Shown in pieces: positions 8,524 to 18,379 of a stretch of 64,000 bases of DNA. The translations under genes and the position numbers were made by a program. Position 1 is the stretch's first letter, and each line of letters starts with the position of its first letter. The notes below the pieces were generated by a model. It was not told the DNA's origin. It was given only the letters and a program-made list of their open reading frames with translations, and did no database searches. Origin of the DNA: Winogradskyella epiphytica (GTDB lineage: Bacteria; Bacteroidota; Bacteroidia; Flavobacteriales; Flavobacteriaceae); the NCBI RefSeq assembly GCF_003217215.1, contig NZ_QJTD01000005.1, forward strand, positions 111,480 to 175,479, in the 5' to 3' direction.

Positions 8524-9342
8524 AATCATCAGCCATACAATGGGTAAACTTTCAACCCAAAAAGCACTGTAATAATTCGACTGATTTTTGTGAGACATTA
8601 GAATAAAGAATAAGGTAATAACTGAAATTACAGAAGTTGAAATTAGAGTACTATGCTTCAAATCATCCTTAAAATAATCCAAGGCAAAAAACAAGACCAA
8701 GAGAAACACGCCAATCACCTTGGTTTTTTTTATACCTATTTTCTGCGGAATAGTCGCCAACCTTATACTATCGTAATTTAAATCTCTAATTTCAAAAGGA
8801 AGCATTAGTACAAGCACATATAAAAACCGCTGAATTCCAATTAGCATTACATCTGCACTTACCTTAACATCTTCGTTCAACACAGGAATAAAAACGGTAG
8901 TAAACATCCACACAAAAGCAATAACATATACTTTCACACCGCTAATTTGTCTCAAGTTTTTATGACTATCAAACAAATAGCGTTTTGGGATCATAATAGG
9001 AATGGCGTAAAAAAATGTCACTAAAGCCAATAGAGCAAGAAGCATAAGTGTATCTACATCGAGCTGAAACGCAAAATAACACATGGCTAAAAAAGCTATA
9101 AACGAAAATAGCTGAATCATTTTAAGCCAACCCGCTAAGCTTCGATGATGAAACTTAGCTATTCCAAAATATTTCACAAAATTGTAGCCGGTTATACTCG
9201 CAAAAAAAACGAAACTCAGAAGTTGCAAATCCAATTCTAAATCTAACTCTAAAATTGTGATCCACACTAAAGCAGATGCAGCTAAGGCGACATGAATACT
9301 ACTGTTTAAATAGAAATTGAGAATGCGTTTTAAAACTTGCAT
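8506..9342 (-). CDS. UbiA-like multi-spanning membrane protein
   Basis: 278 residues with about eight to nine hydrophobic helices, so an inner-membrane protein. The overall plan and the cytoplasmic motif PFEIRDLNYDSIRLATIPQKIGIKKTK near residues 180-205 resemble the second Asp motif (DxxxD) and following loop of UbiA prenyltransferases. The first Asp-rich motif expected near the N-terminus is not present in standard form (the region reads GYNFVKYFGIAKFHH), so activity as a prenyltransferase is doubtful. It is convergent with, and overlaps by 18 bases, the small protein gene after the sigma factor. A divergent promoter region separates it from gcvP. Confidence 0.6.
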   Translation of the reverse strand: MQVLKRILNFYLNSSIHVALAASALVWITILELDLELDLQLLSFVFFASITGYNFVKYFGIAKFHHRSLAGWLKMIQLFSFIAFLAMCYFAFQLDVDTLMLLALLALVTFFYAIPIMIPKRYLFDSHKNLRQISGVKVYVIAFVWMFTTVFIPVLNEDVKVSADVMLIGIQRFLYVLVLMLPFEIRDLNYDSIRLATIPQKIGIKKTKVIGVFLLVLFFALDYFKDDLKHSTLISTSVISVITLFFILMSHKNQSNYYSAFWVESLPIVWLMILFMLR

Positions 9343-9428
9343 AAAACAAAAATAGTCATTGTGTTAATAACCTTCACTTTCGGTTAAAAACTTTAGCTTT
9401 CCTTAACTAAAAACATCTGTTAAATCCG

Positions 9429-9436
9429 TACTTTTG
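9429..9436 (+). promoter_or_regulatory. -7 promoter element of gcvP
   Basis: TACTTTTG (TAnnTTTG) 26 bases before the gcvP ATG. No clear -33 TTG; no glycine-riboswitch-like structure fits in the short leader. Confidence 0.6.
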
Positions 9437-9462
9437 CAATTCAAATTAAACCACATATTTTA

Positions 9463-12312
9463 ATGGATACCACTTCATTTGCACTCAGGCATATTGGCCC
9501 AAAATCAGACGATGAAAAAGCCATGTTAGACACCATTGGTGTTTCAAGTATAGATCAATTAATTTCTGAAACCATTCCAGATGGCATTCGCTTAAATAGC
9601 GATTTGGATCTTGATGCGGCTATGAGTGAGCAAGAATATCTCGAGCACATCAATAAATTATCTCAACTCAATAAAGTTTATAAAACTTATATTGGTTTAG
9701 GTTACTACCCTACTAATTTACCTGCAGTAATTCAGCGTAATATTTTAGAAAACCCAGGATGGTACACAGCCTATACGCCTTACCAAGCAGAAATTGCTCA
9801 AGGACGTTTAGAAGCTTTATTAAATTTCCAAACCATGCTTATTGACTTAACAGGAATGGAAATAGCCAATGCTTCTCTTTTAGATGAAAGTACGGCAGCA
9901 GCTGAAGCTATGTCTTTACTGTTTGCGGTAAGAGATAGAGCTCAAAAGAAAGCTAATGTCAACAAATTCTTTGTTTCAGATTTAGTATTACCTCAGACAA
10001 TAGATTTATTAAAAACCAGAGCAACACCAATAGGAATTGATTTAATTATTGGTAACGAAGCTGATTACAACTTCTCAAGTGAATACTTTGGTGCTTTATT
10101 ACAATATCCGGGTAAAAACGGACAGATTACTGATATTAAATCCTTTATAGAGAAAGCAAATTCTCAAAATATTAAAGTCGCTGTTGCTGCTGATATATTA
10201 AGTTTAGTAAAACTTGAAGCTCCTGGTAAATTTGGAGCAGATGTAGTAGTTGGTACGACGCAACGATTTGGAATACCAATGGGATACGGCGGACCTCATG
10301 CAGCTTACTTTGCAACAAAAGAAGAATATAAACGTGATCTTCCAGGACGTATTATTGGTGTAACCAAAGACGCCAATGGAAATAGAGCTTTACGTATGGC
10401 CTTACAGACACGTGAGCAACATATTAAGCGTGATAGAGCGACATCTAACATCTGTACTGCTCAAGTACTTTTAGCTGTAATGGCAAGTATGTATGCTGTT
10501 TATCATGGCCCTAAAGGTTTAACTTTTATTGCTGATAAAGTTAAAAACTCAACTTCTGCCTTAGCAAACGCTTTAGAAAAATTAGGTTTAGAGCAAGTCA
10601 ATTCGCATTACTTCGATACCTTACAAATCAAAGCTGATGCTGTTAAAGTTAAAGATGAAGCTGAGAAAAACGAAATTAACTTTCATTATCCAGACACTAA
10701 CACCGTTACGATTTCTTTAAACGAAACCACTACAATTTCAGACTTAAATGATATTATTTCAGTTTTTGAAACGGTATTAGGAAAAACGACAGGTAAGATT
10801 GAAGCTATATCTCATGCTAAGACACTTCCAGATCACCTGAAACGTCAAACGGAATTTTTAACGCACGAAGTATTTAATACCTATCATTCAGAAACGGAAT
10901 TAATGCGTTACATCAAGAGATTAGAGCGTAAAGATTTAGCGTTAAACCACTCTATGATTTCACTTGGTTCTTGTACCATGAAATTAAATGCCGCTGCTGA
11001 AATGTTACCATTAAGCTGGCCAAGTTGGGGAAATATTCACCCATTTGTTCCTATCGACCAAGCCAAAGGGTATAAATTAATGCTGAATGCTTTAGAAAAC
11101 CAATTAACAGAAATTACAGGTTTCGCAGCAACATCTTTACAACCAAACTCAGGTGCACAAGGTGAATTCGCAGGACTAATGGTTATTAGAGCTTATCACG
11201 AATCACGAGGTGATCACCATAGAAATATCTGTTTAATTCCATCATCTGCACACGGAACAAATCCAGCAAGTGCGGTAATGGCCGGAATGAAAGTTGTTGT
11301 TACAAAAGCATCTGACAATGGAAATATTGACGTAGAGGATTTAAGACAAAAAGCAGAATTACATAAAGATAACCTTGCTGCTATCATGGTCACTTATCCG
11401 TCTACTCACGGCGTTTACGAATCTGCTATCAAGGAAATTACGCAAATTATTCATGATAATGGCGGACAAGTATATATGGATGGTGCAAATATGAACGCTC
11501 AAGTCGGCTTAACTAATCCAGGAAACATTGGAGCAGACGTTTGTCACTTGAACTTACATAAAACATTTGCCATACCTCATGGAGGTGGAGGACCAGGTGT
11601 TGGACCAATTTGCGTTGCAAAACAATTAGTGCCTTTCTTACCAGGAAACCCAATCGTAAAAACTGGTGGTCATCAAGCTATTTCTGCCATTTCTGGAGCG
11701 CCTTTCGGTTCTTCATTAGTATGTCTTATTTCTTATGGTTATATAAGAATGTTAGGCTATAAAGGATTGAAAAAATCGACCCAAATAGCTATCCTTAACG
11801 CCAACTACGTAAAAGAACGCCTTAAAGGATCGTATCCAACATTGTATTCAGGTGAAAACGGAAGAGCCGCTCACGAAATGATTATCGATTGTCGTGATTT
11901 TAAAGCTAACGGAATTGAAGTTACAGATATAGCGAAACGTTTAATGGATTATGGTTTCCACGCACCAACAGTTTCATTCCCTGTTGCTGGTACCATGATG
12001 ATTGAACCAACGGAAAGTGAAAGCAAAGCTGAAATAGATCGTTTTTGTGATGCTATGATTTCAATTAGAAAAGAAATTGATGAAACATCTAAAGACGAGT
12101 CTAATAATATGTTGAAAAACGCACCACATACCTTAGATATGGTAACGGCTAACGAATGGGATTTCCCATATAGCAGAGAAGATGCAGCCTTCCCATTAGA
12201 GTATGTTAGAGATAATAAATTCTGGCCAAGTGTAAGACGTGTAGACGATGCTTATGGTGACCGTAATTTAATCTGTAGCTGTGCTCCTATCGAAGCATAT
12301 ATGGATGCTTAA
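9463..12312 (+). CDS. gcvP: Glycine dehydrogenase (decarboxylating), P protein
   Basis: 949 residues, one chain of the long (fused alpha-beta) form. It is the PLP enzyme of the glycine cleavage system, decarboxylating glycine and passing the aminomethyl group to lipoylated GcvH. N-half motifs include [14 protein letters not shown] at the start, [21 protein letters not shown] and [12 protein letters not shown]. In the C-half, [14 protein letters not shown] and [10 protein letters not shown] are typical, and the PLP lysine is K700 in [18 protein letters not shown]. Cys-rich end [10 protein letters not shown] is also standard. The other gcv genes are not nearby, as is usual in Bacteroidota. Confidence 0.98.
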   Translation: MDTTSFALRHIGPKSDDEKAMLDTIGVSSIDQLISETIPDGIRLNSDLDLDAAMSEQEYLEHINKLSQLNKVYKTYIGLGYYPTNLPAVIQRNILENPGWYTAYTPYQAEIAQGRLEALLNFQTMLIDLTGMEIANASLLDESTAAAEAMSLLFAVRDRAQKKANVNKFFVSDLVLPQTIDLLKTRATPIGIDLIIGNEADYNFSSEYFGALLQYPGKNGQITDIKSFIEKANSQNIKVAVAADILSLVKLEAPGKFGADVVVGTTQRFGIPMGYGGPHAAYFATKEEYKRDLPGRIIGVTKDANGNRALRMALQTREQHIKRDRATSNICTAQVLLAVMASMYAVYHGPKGLTFIADKVKNSTSALANALEKLGLEQVNSHYFDTLQIKADAVKVKDEAEKNEINFHYPDTNTVTISLNETTTISDLNDIISVFETVLGKTTGKIEAISHAKTLPDHLKRQTEFLTHEVFNTYHSETELMRYIKRLERKDLALNHSMISLGSCTMKLNAAAEMLPLSWPSWGNIHPFVPIDQAKGYKLMLNALENQLTEITGFAATSLQPNSGAQGEFAGLMVIRAYHESRGDHHRNICLIPSSAHGTNPASAVMAGMKVVVTKASDNGNIDVEDLRQKAELHKDNLAAIMVTYPSTHGVYESAIKEITQIIHDNGGQVYMDGANMNAQVGLTNPGNIGADVCHLNLHKTFAIPHGGGGPGVGPICVAKQLVPFLPGNPIVKTGGHQAISAISGAPFGSSLVCLISYGYIRMLGYKGLKKSTQIAILNANYVKERLKGSYPTLYSGENGRAAHEMIIDCRDFKANGIEVTDIAKRLMDYGFHAPTVSFPVAGTMMIEPTESESKAEIDRFCDAMISIRKEIDETSKDESNNMLKNAPHTLDMVTANEWDFPYSREDAAFPLEYVRDNKFWPSVRRVDDAYGDRNLICSCAPIEAYMDA

Positions 12313-12473
12313 TTAATTATTTATAAAATCATGTATTTTATATAGTTTTGTTATGAATTTAAAAGTATAAAAAATGAATTTTTATGAATTCATTAAAAAT
12401 TGAAGTTTTAAATTTAAATTTATAGAAAACTATTTAATATTAATTAGTTTAGTAATTGTGAAAAATAAAACGA

Positions 12474-13532
12474 ATGGCAATTAAAATAACAGGAACAGGA
12501 AGTTTTATCCCAAGCATTATTGAAAAAAACGAAGATTTTTATAATCATCAATTTTTAAATGCTGATGGATCGACTATTAATAGTCCTAATGAAGTAATTG
12601 TAGAAAAATTCAAGGCTATTACTGGAATTCAAGAACGTCGTTATATTAAAGATGAACTATTGAATTCTGATATCGCATTTTTTGCAGCTGAAAAAGCTAT
12701 TGAAGATGCTAAAATTGATAAAGAAAGTCTTGATTATATCATCGTTGCTCACAATTACGGAGATGTAAGACATGATCACGAGCAAAGCGATACGGTTCCA
12801 AGTATCGCTTCTCGTGTTAAACATCTTTTAAAAATTAAGAATCCAAAATGTGTGGGTTACGATTTACTTTTTGGTTGTCCAGGATGGATTGAAGGTGTCA
12901 TTCATGCTAAAGCTTTTATTGCTTCCGGAGTCGCTAAACGCTGTCTCGTAATAGGAAGCGAAACATTGTCTCGTGTCGTAGACAAACACGACAGAGACTC
13001 CATGATTTATAGCGATGGAGCTGGCGCTGTTATTGTAGAAGAAAGCGATGAGGAAGGCGGAATTTTAGCCCATGAATCAGCAACCTTTGCTTTAGATGAA
13101 GCGCATTTTATATACTTCGGAAAAACTAATAATCCAGAAATTACAGATCAACGCAGGTACATAAAAATGTATGGTCGTAAGATTTATGAGTTTGCACTGT
13201 CTAACGTACCAAAGGCGCTACAATCTTGTTTAGAGAAAAGTGGAAAGTCCATTGATGACGTTAAAAAGATATTGATTCATCAAGCTAACGAAAAAATGGA
13301 CGAAGCCATCGTGACTCGTTTTTATAAGCTTCATAAAATGAAAATGCCTGAGGGAATTATGCCAATGACCATAAATACGCTTGGTAATTCGAGTGTTGCT
13401 ACGGTTCCTACCTTATTAGATATGATTTTAAAAAGTAAGCTGGATAATCAGGAAATAAAAAAGGGTGATATTATTGTGCTTGCTAGTGTTGGCGCTGGTA
13501 TGAATATTAATGCTATAGTTTATCAGTATTAA
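12474..13532 (+). CDS. 3-oxoacyl-ACP synthase III family protein
   Basis: 352 residues with the thiolase fold of FabH-like ketosynthases. The catalytic triad can be placed: Cys135 in LLFGCPGWIEGV, His near 274 in ILIHQANEKMDEA, and Asn near 306 in NTLGNSSVATVPTLLD. The segment YSDGAGAVIVEES is also typical. FabH-type enzymes condense an acyl-CoA with malonyl-ACP; this subgroup (GCPGW instead of the FabH ACAG/ACSG context) is common in Bacteroidota beside the true FabH and its substrate is uncertain. It is followed by a methyltransferase-like gene and a glycosyltransferase, so a role in a modified lipid is possible but only inferred. Confidence 0.85.
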   Translation: MAIKITGTGSFIPSIIEKNEDFYNHQFLNADGSTINSPNEVIVEKFKAITGIQERRYIKDELLNSDIAFFAAEKAIEDAKIDKESLDYIIVAHNYGDVRHDHEQSDTVPSIASRVKHLLKIKNPKCVGYDLLFGCPGWIEGVIHAKAFIASGVAKRCLVIGSETLSRVVDKHDRDSMIYSDGAGAVIVEESDEEGGILAHESATFALDEAHFIYFGKTNNPEITDQRRYIKMYGRKIYEFALSNVPKALQSCLEKSGKSIDDVKKILIHQANEKMDEAIVTRFYKLHKMKMPEGIMPMTINTLGNSSVATVPTLLDMILKSKLDNQEIKKGDIIVLASVGAGMNINAIVYQY

Positions 13533-13564
13533 AAAAAGCTTCCGGGTTGAATCGGAAAATAAAT

Positions 13565-14101
13565 ATGTACGAAAACACATATCCAAATAAACGATTTAAA
13601 CACACCCTCAAATTTTTACAAAAGCACATTAGTACCTCAGAATCAATTTTAGATTTAGGAGTAAAAAATCCATTTTCTGAAATTATGACTGCTGAAGGTT
13701 ATCAGATTGAAAACACAACAGGTGAAGATTTAGACAATAATCGCACGGCTATTGAAAACTCTAGTACAGAAGTCGTGACAGCCTTTGAAATTTTCGAACA
13801 TCTCTTATCTCCATACGAAGTTTTAAAATCAATTCAAGCGAATAAAATCGTAATCAGTGTGCCATTAAATTTATGGTTTGCTTCAGCATATAGAAGTAAA
13901 ACCGATATGAGGGACAGACATTATCATGAGTTTGAAGATTGGCAACTCGATTGGCTCTTAGAAAAAACGGGATGGATAATCAAGGACCGTGAAAAATGGA
14001 CCAATCCTATAAATAAAATTGGAATTAGACCACTCTTGCGGCAATTTACACCACGTTACTATATCGTGTATGCTGAAAAAGCAATAAATTCTAAATCTTA
14101 A
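13565..14101 (+). CDS. Class I SAM-dependent methyltransferase-like protein
   Basis: 178 residues from the ATG at 13565 (MYENTYPNKRFKHTL); a TTG at 13547 would add six residues but ATG is more likely. The SAM-binding fold is recognisable but shortened: ESILDLGVKNPFSEIM (motif I, lacking a full GxGxG), TGEDLDNN as the second-strand acid, VVTAFEIFEHLLSPYEVL (motif with FEHL, as in methyltransferase 11/12 families), then a C-terminal RHYHEFEDWQLDWLLEKTGWII. Substrate unknown. It begins 32 bases after the ketosynthase stop codon, and a glycosyltransferase follows by 63 bases. Confidence 0.7.
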   Translation: MYENTYPNKRFKHTLKFLQKHISTSESILDLGVKNPFSEIMTAEGYQIENTTGEDLDNNRTAIENSSTEVVTAFEIFEHLLSPYEVLKSIQANKIVISVPLNLWFASAYRSKTDMRDRHYHEFEDWQLDWLLEKTGWIIKDREKWTNPINKIGIRPLLRQFTPRYYIVYAEKAINSKS

Positions 14102-14164
14102 ATCCCAATTTCCAAATAGGTTTACTTAGCTTTGGATTTGCTACCTGAATTATTGAGATTTTAA

Positions 14165-15013
14165 ATGAATTTTTACATCATCATACCAGCACATAATGAA
14201 GAAGATTATATCGCTAAGACTTTAGAATCTTTGGTGAAGCAAAGCTTACTCCCAAAAGCTTTGGTGGTGGTAAATGATAACTCTACAGACAATACTCAAA
14301 ATATAGCCGAGGCTTACGCTTCGAAATATAGCTGGATTTCTGTAGTCAATTCGAAATCATCAGATAAACATTTACCTGGTTCCAAAATTATCCACGCCTT
14401 TAATAAAGGTTTAGCGACACTTGATACTAGTTTTGATGTCATCTGTAAATTTGATGCCGACCTTATTTTTCCAAATAACTATTTAGAAAAAATAGCTCAT
14501 CATTTTCAAACGAATCCGAAACTTGGTATGGCCTCTGGATTTTGTTATATAGAAAAAAACGGTGAGTGGATTTTAGAAAACTTAACCAATAAAGATCATA
14601 TTAGAGGTGCTCTAAAAACCTATAAAAAGGATTGTTTTAATCAAATAGGACAACTTAAGCCTTCTATGGGCTGGGACACAGTAGATGAACTATTAGCAAA
14701 ATATAATGGTTGGGAAATTCTTACAGATGATTCGCTTCACGTAAAACACCTAAAACCCACAGGGCAATCATACAATAAAGCTTCTAAATATTTACAAGGT
14801 GAAGCCATGTACAAAATGCGATATGGCTTTTGGATTACTTTAATTTCCGCCTTTAAGTTGGCCTATAAAAAAGGGAGCTTTCGCTTGTTTCAAGATTATA
14901 TGAGTGGCTACTTTAAAGCAAAATCTAATCAAAGTGACTTCTTAGTTTCAGAAGATGAAGGACAATTTATTAGAGATTTACGTTGGAAAGGAATTAAAAA
15001 TAAATTCAGCTAA
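14165..15013 (+). CDS. Family 2 glycosyltransferase
   Basis: 282 residues. GT-A fold starting directly at the N-terminus with FYIIIPAHNEEDYIAKTLESL, then VVNDNSTDNTQNIAE for nucleotide binding and the metal-binding DAD in VICKFDADLIFPNNYL near residues 98-100. The likely catalytic region is SMGWDTVDELLAKYNGW near 175-190. No transmembrane helices are seen; probably peripheral on the inner membrane. The sugar and acceptor are unknown. It is the last of a three-gene plus-strand group with the ketosynthase III and methyltransferase-like genes and ends convergent with the nuclease gene. Confidence 0.88.
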   Translation: MNFYIIIPAHNEEDYIAKTLESLVKQSLLPKALVVVNDNSTDNTQNIAEAYASKYSWISVVNSKSSDKHLPGSKIIHAFNKGLATLDTSFDVICKFDADLIFPNNYLEKIAHHFQTNPKLGMASGFCYIEKNGEWILENLTNKDHIRGALKTYKKDCFNQIGQLKPSMGWDTVDELLAKYNGWEILTDDSLHVKHLKPTGQSYNKASKYLQGEAMYKMRYGFWITLISAFKLAYKKGSFRLFQDYMSGYFKAKSNQSDFLVSEDEGQFIRDLRWKGIKNKFS

Positions 15014-15062
15014 TTCGCTATTAAGTCGAGCGACCTGAAGCTGTTCCTAAAACTACTGAACC

Positions 15063-15848
15063 TTAGAATTTCCAGTTTTTAAAACTACTTGAAGCTTCTA
15101 GTTTATTTTCAATAGCATCATCTAATTCTGGAAAGAAATCTATTCCTGTTATGGCTTCTATAGAATCCACTGGCACTACAAATTTATATAGAGACTCGTT
15201 AGAATCTTTATGATCTAATAGAAAGGCTAACATTTTAATTTCACCTCCCGAATCATCTAAAATAATCTTATAAAATTGCTTTGGCACAGAAACGCCTTCT
15301 TCACCAATAGATTCTAAACCATCTTGTAAAACGCCTCCAGTAACCACAAAAACGCCATCATTTCGTTTCGCCCAATACCTTACTTTTTGTTCCAATCGAT
15401 TCCAAACACCAGCGTTAAACTCATGTTCTTGCGGACTAATATTACTGGTTAAAAAAGTTTCATCATGGGCTTCTTTTGAAAAACGTCTATCGCCAGCCGG
15501 ACACAAATGACCTCTATCATAACCGGAGTTCTTATAATTTCGCCAATGCGCCGCTCCCGTCTTTACTGCCGGATCAATTTCAAAATAAGGTCTCTTATGG
15601 TTTTTATATTGAATATGCGACGCCTTCAATTCATAAGCTACCCATTCGGCTTGCTCATGCGGTTCACTATAGGACAGAGAGTAATTCTCGTGATGAATAA
15701 CTTGATTAGTTGTGCTTGTTGGTAAATAAAACGTTTTGGTATTTTCCTTTACGACTTCCCCTTCCTTAACATTTAAAAAATAATCGTAACTATAAATGCC
15801 AACCACTAGAACTACAGCAATAATGGAATAAATCGGTTTTTTCCTCAA
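15063..15848 (-). CDS. DNA/RNA non-specific endonuclease (NUC1 family), membrane-anchored or exported
   Basis: 261 residues. An N-terminal hydrophobic helix (residues 5-22, preceded by RKK) suggests export or anchoring in the membrane. The beta-beta-alpha-metal signature DRGHLCPAGDRR is at 111-122 with the general-base His114, and the metal-binding Asn lies in FNAGVWNRLEQKVR (Asn145, Glu153). A short disordered linker precedes the domain. Such enzymes degrade extracellular nucleic acids for nutrients or in competition; no immunity gene is seen. It starts 13 bases after the phosphatase gene on the same strand, so both may form a phosphate-scavenging pair (inference). Confidence 0.9.
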   Translation of the reverse strand: MRKKPIYSIIAVVLVVGIYSYDYFLNVKEGEVVKENTKTFYLPTSTTNQVIHHENYSLSYSEPHEQAEWVAYELKASHIQYKNHKRPYFEIDPAVKTGAAHWRNYKNSGYDRGHLCPAGDRRFSKEAHDETFLTSNISPQEHEFNAGVWNRLEQKVRYWAKRNDGVFVVTGGVLQDGLESIGEEGVSVPKQFYKIILDDSGGEIKMLAFLLDHKDSNESLYKFVVPVDSIEAITGIDFFPELDDAIENKLEASSSFKNWKF

Positions 15849-15861
15849 AACTATAAAGTCA

Positions 15862-17529
15862 TTAATCTAATACAAAACCTAAAGGCTGACCTGTTGATCC
15901 ATTAGGAAAACTAATTCCCAATAATGCTGACATTGTTGGAGCAATATCAGAAATCACCGTTTTATTTAAAGTCTCACCGTGTTTAATGCCTTTACCAAAG
16001 AATAATAAAGGAACGTGTGTATCATAGTTTAATCCACTACCATGAGTAGATCCTGTTCTACTATAAGAAATAAATGCTGAATCATTTACTAAAATCACAT
16101 CACCAGATCGTTTTTGATTAAAACCATTTTGAAGCAATTCTTCAATTCCTAAAGAAAAACTTGTAGTACTAAAGGTGTTGGCTGTATAAACCTTAGTAAT
16201 GTTTTTATAGCCTAATTGCTCCATTGCAATTTTATTTTGAACATCTATAAGATTTAAGTTTAAAGAATCCACCACAGCTCTATTAATGAATATTTGATCG
16301 TTGCTAATGTTCTCAACAATCTCTTTAGTTCCAAAAGTGTTGGTTAAAAAGTTATTGAATCTTTCCTTGCGATCTTTATTATCTACATAACCCGCTGGTA
16401 TTTTAATAGAAGACAAATACGCAGGAACATCAACAGCTCCATGATCTGAAGTTAAGAATACTGTATATTGATTTTCACCAACCGTTTCATCTAAAAACTT
16501 AAAAAAACGCTCCAAATCTTTATCTAAACGAATATAAGTATCTTGAACTTCTTTCGAATTAACGCCGAAGTTATGACCTACATAATCCGTCGCAGAATAA
16601 CTTACAGCAAGGACATCTGTAATTTCGTCTTGACCTAACTTTTCAGCTTTTATAGCTTCAATGGCAAAGTCTGTTGTTAAACTATTTCCATAAGGTGTAG
16701 CTTTTAAGATATCGTAACCTCTATTATCTTTACTTAAAGCTTTTAAGTCGTAAGGAAATGTTGCTTTATCTTTCCCTTTGAATCCTCCTTCAAAAGTATT
16801 TTCATCAGGACCACTTTCAGTATAAGTGGAAATATCATAAAAAGTATTCCATTCTTTTAAATATGAATCCGCTTTTTCAGACACATTAAAATCTTTTACC
16901 CACTGAGGTAAATCGTTCATATAAAATGAACTTGAAATCCATGCGCCTTCATCCATGCCATGAAACCAATACGCCGCATTCGCTGTGTGTCCTGCAGGTA
17001 AAATTGCTCCTCTATCTTTTAATGAAACTCCTATAGTTTTACCACGCATTTGCGTAAACATTCTATTTTCGTCACCAAAAGTTGTGGTTTGCATTCTATG
17101 AGGCGACATTTTCCCTGCTCTGTCCTTTGTCCCTACGGGCTCTACATTATCATCTCCAGCGCAATAAACTCTTTCTTTAGTTTCTTTATCGTACCAATTA
17201 TTTCCAATAATACCGTGATATTTAGGCGTTGTTCCTGTATACACTGAGGCATGACCTGGACCCGTATAAGTTGGCACATAATTGAAATGATTATTTTTAC
17301 AATTAAAGCCTTCGTTAATCATTCGGAGAAAACCACCTTTACCAAACTTTGATTTAAAGCGTGTTAAATAATCGTAACGCATTTGGTCTACAACTATTCC
17401 TACTATTAATTTAGGTTGATCATTAACTTTGGAAATAGAGGATTCTGTTGACGACGTAATCGATGTGTTTTGTGCACTACAAGAATAAAATACAAGTAGA
17501 AATGAAACTACAGCGAAGAGATTTTTCAT
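15862..17529 (-). CDS. pafA: PafA-type alkaline phosphatase, lipoprotein or exported
   Basis: 555 residues of the alkaline phosphatase/nucleotide pyrophosphatase superfamily. The N-terminus (MKNLFAVVSFLLVFYSCSAQ) has a signal with possible lipobox YSC. The nucleophile is Thr89 in TYTGPGHASVYTG, with Asn110 next in GIIGNNWYD. Lys171 and Arg173 in SLKDRGAILPAGH match the Lys/Arg pair that defines phosphate-irrepressible PafA of flavobacteria. Metal ligands are in VVDQMRYDYL (D48), SYSATDYVGHNFG, TSDHGAVD and STHGSGLNYD. It hydrolyses phosphomonoesters in the periplasm or at the surface. Downstream is the NUC1 nuclease gene. Confidence 0.88.
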   Translation of the reverse strand: MKNLFAVVSFLLVFYSCSAQNTSITSSTESSISKVNDQPKLIVGIVVDQMRYDYLTRFKSKFGKGGFLRMINEGFNCKNNHFNYVPTYTGPGHASVYTGTTPKYHGIIGNNWYDKETKERVYCAGDDNVEPVGTKDRAGKMSPHRMQTTTFGDENRMFTQMRGKTIGVSLKDRGAILPAGHTANAAYWFHGMDEGAWISSSFYMNDLPQWVKDFNVSEKADSYLKEWNTFYDISTYTESGPDENTFEGGFKGKDKATFPYDLKALSKDNRGYDILKATPYGNSLTTDFAIEAIKAEKLGQDEITDVLAVSYSATDYVGHNFGVNSKEVQDTYIRLDKDLERFFKFLDETVGENQYTVFLTSDHGAVDVPAYLSSIKIPAGYVDNKDRKERFNNFLTNTFGTKEIVENISNDQIFINRAVVDSLNLNLIDVQNKIAMEQLGYKNITKVYTANTFSTTSFSLGIEELLQNGFNQKRSGDVILVNDSAFISYSRTGSTHGSGLNYDTHVPLLFFGKGIKHGETLNKTVISDIAPTMSALLGISFPNGSTGQPLGFVLD

Positions 17530-17555
17530 TTGAATATTGACTTTAAGTTGATTTT

Positions 17556-17563
17556 CAAAAATA
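17556..17563 (-). promoter_or_regulatory. -7 promoter element of the pafA gene
   Basis: Minus strand reads TATTTTTG, a TAnnTTTG match, 26 bases before the pafA ATG; no well-spaced TTG upstream. Confidence 0.5.
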
Positions 17564-17616
17564 CAATTTTTAAACTATCTTAAATTAAATTAACATGAAT
17601 AACTAATCATTTTTTA

Positions 17617-17624
17617 TACTTTAG
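17617..17624 (+). promoter_or_regulatory. Probable -7 element of the mlaE-mlaF genes
   Basis: TACTTTAG differs from TAnnTTTG by one base (A for T at position 7) and lies 17 bases before the first ATG. The same variant occurs before exbB. Confidence 0.4.
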
Positions 17625-17641
17625 CATTAATATAATTTCAC

Positions 17642-18379
17642 ATGACTTACCTGCATAATATTGGCACCTATTTTATAATGATTAAGGATATTTTTCGCAG
17701 ACCAACTAAATGGTCGGTGATGAAACCTTTAATTCTAAAAGACATTGATGATCTCATCATTGGATCCTTAGGTATTGTGGCGTTTATATCCTTTTTCGTT
17801 GGTGGCGTTGTTGCTATCCAGACTTCTTTGAATATGACGAGCCCAATTATGCCAAAATACCTTGTAGGTTTTGCTACAAGACAATCTATTATATTAGAAT
17901 TTGCACCAACATTTATCTCCATAATTATGGCAGGTAAAGTGGGCTCATTTATTACATCTAGTATTGGAACAATGAGAGTTACCGAGCAAATAGATGCTTT
18001 AGAAGTCATGGGAATTAATGCCATTAACTATTTGGTTTTTCCAAAATTCATTGCCTTAACACTCTACCCATTTGTGATTTCTATCGCTATGTTTTTAGGA
18101 ATTCTAGGAGGACTAATAGCTTGTGTTTACGGTGGTTATGGGACCATGGAAGATTATCTTGAAGGCGTACGATTGGATTTTATTCCTTTTCACTTTATTT
18201 ATGCCTTTTTGAAAACACTTGTATTTGCATTTTTACTTGCAACTATCCCTTCCTATTATGGCTATTTTATGAAAGGTGGCGCCTTAGAAGTGGGTAAAGC
18301 TAGTACCACTTCTTTCGTATGGACTAGTGTCATGATTATTTTAGTCAACTTTTTACTAACCAGCTTATTATTAGGATAA
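17642..18379 (+). CDS. mlaE: MlaE-family ABC transporter permease (lipid transport)
   Basis: 245 residues, five to six membrane helices. The body matches the MlaE/DUF140 permease family: FFVGGVVAIQTSLNM near residue 48, the conserved EFAPTFISIIMAGKVGSFITSSIGTMRVTEQIDALEVMGINAINYLVFPK between about 83 and 135, and the final TTSFVWTSVMIILVNFLLTSLLLG. In the Mla/Mce system this permease works with an ATPase and a substrate-binding MCE protein to move phospholipids between the membranes. The ATPase gene overlaps by one base (TAATG); the MCE protein is not in this window. Confidence 0.92.
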   Translation: MTYLHNIGTYFIMIKDIFRRPTKWSVMKPLILKDIDDLIIGSLGIVAFISFFVGGVVAIQTSLNMTSPIMPKYLVGFATRQSIILEFAPTFISIIMAGKVGSFITSSIGTMRVTEQIDALEVMGINAINYLVFPKFIALTLYPFVISIAMFLGILGGLIACVYGGYGTMEDYLEGVRLDFIPFHFIYAFLKTLVFAFLLATIPSYYGYFMKGGALEVGKASTTSFVWTSVMIILVNFLLTSLLLG

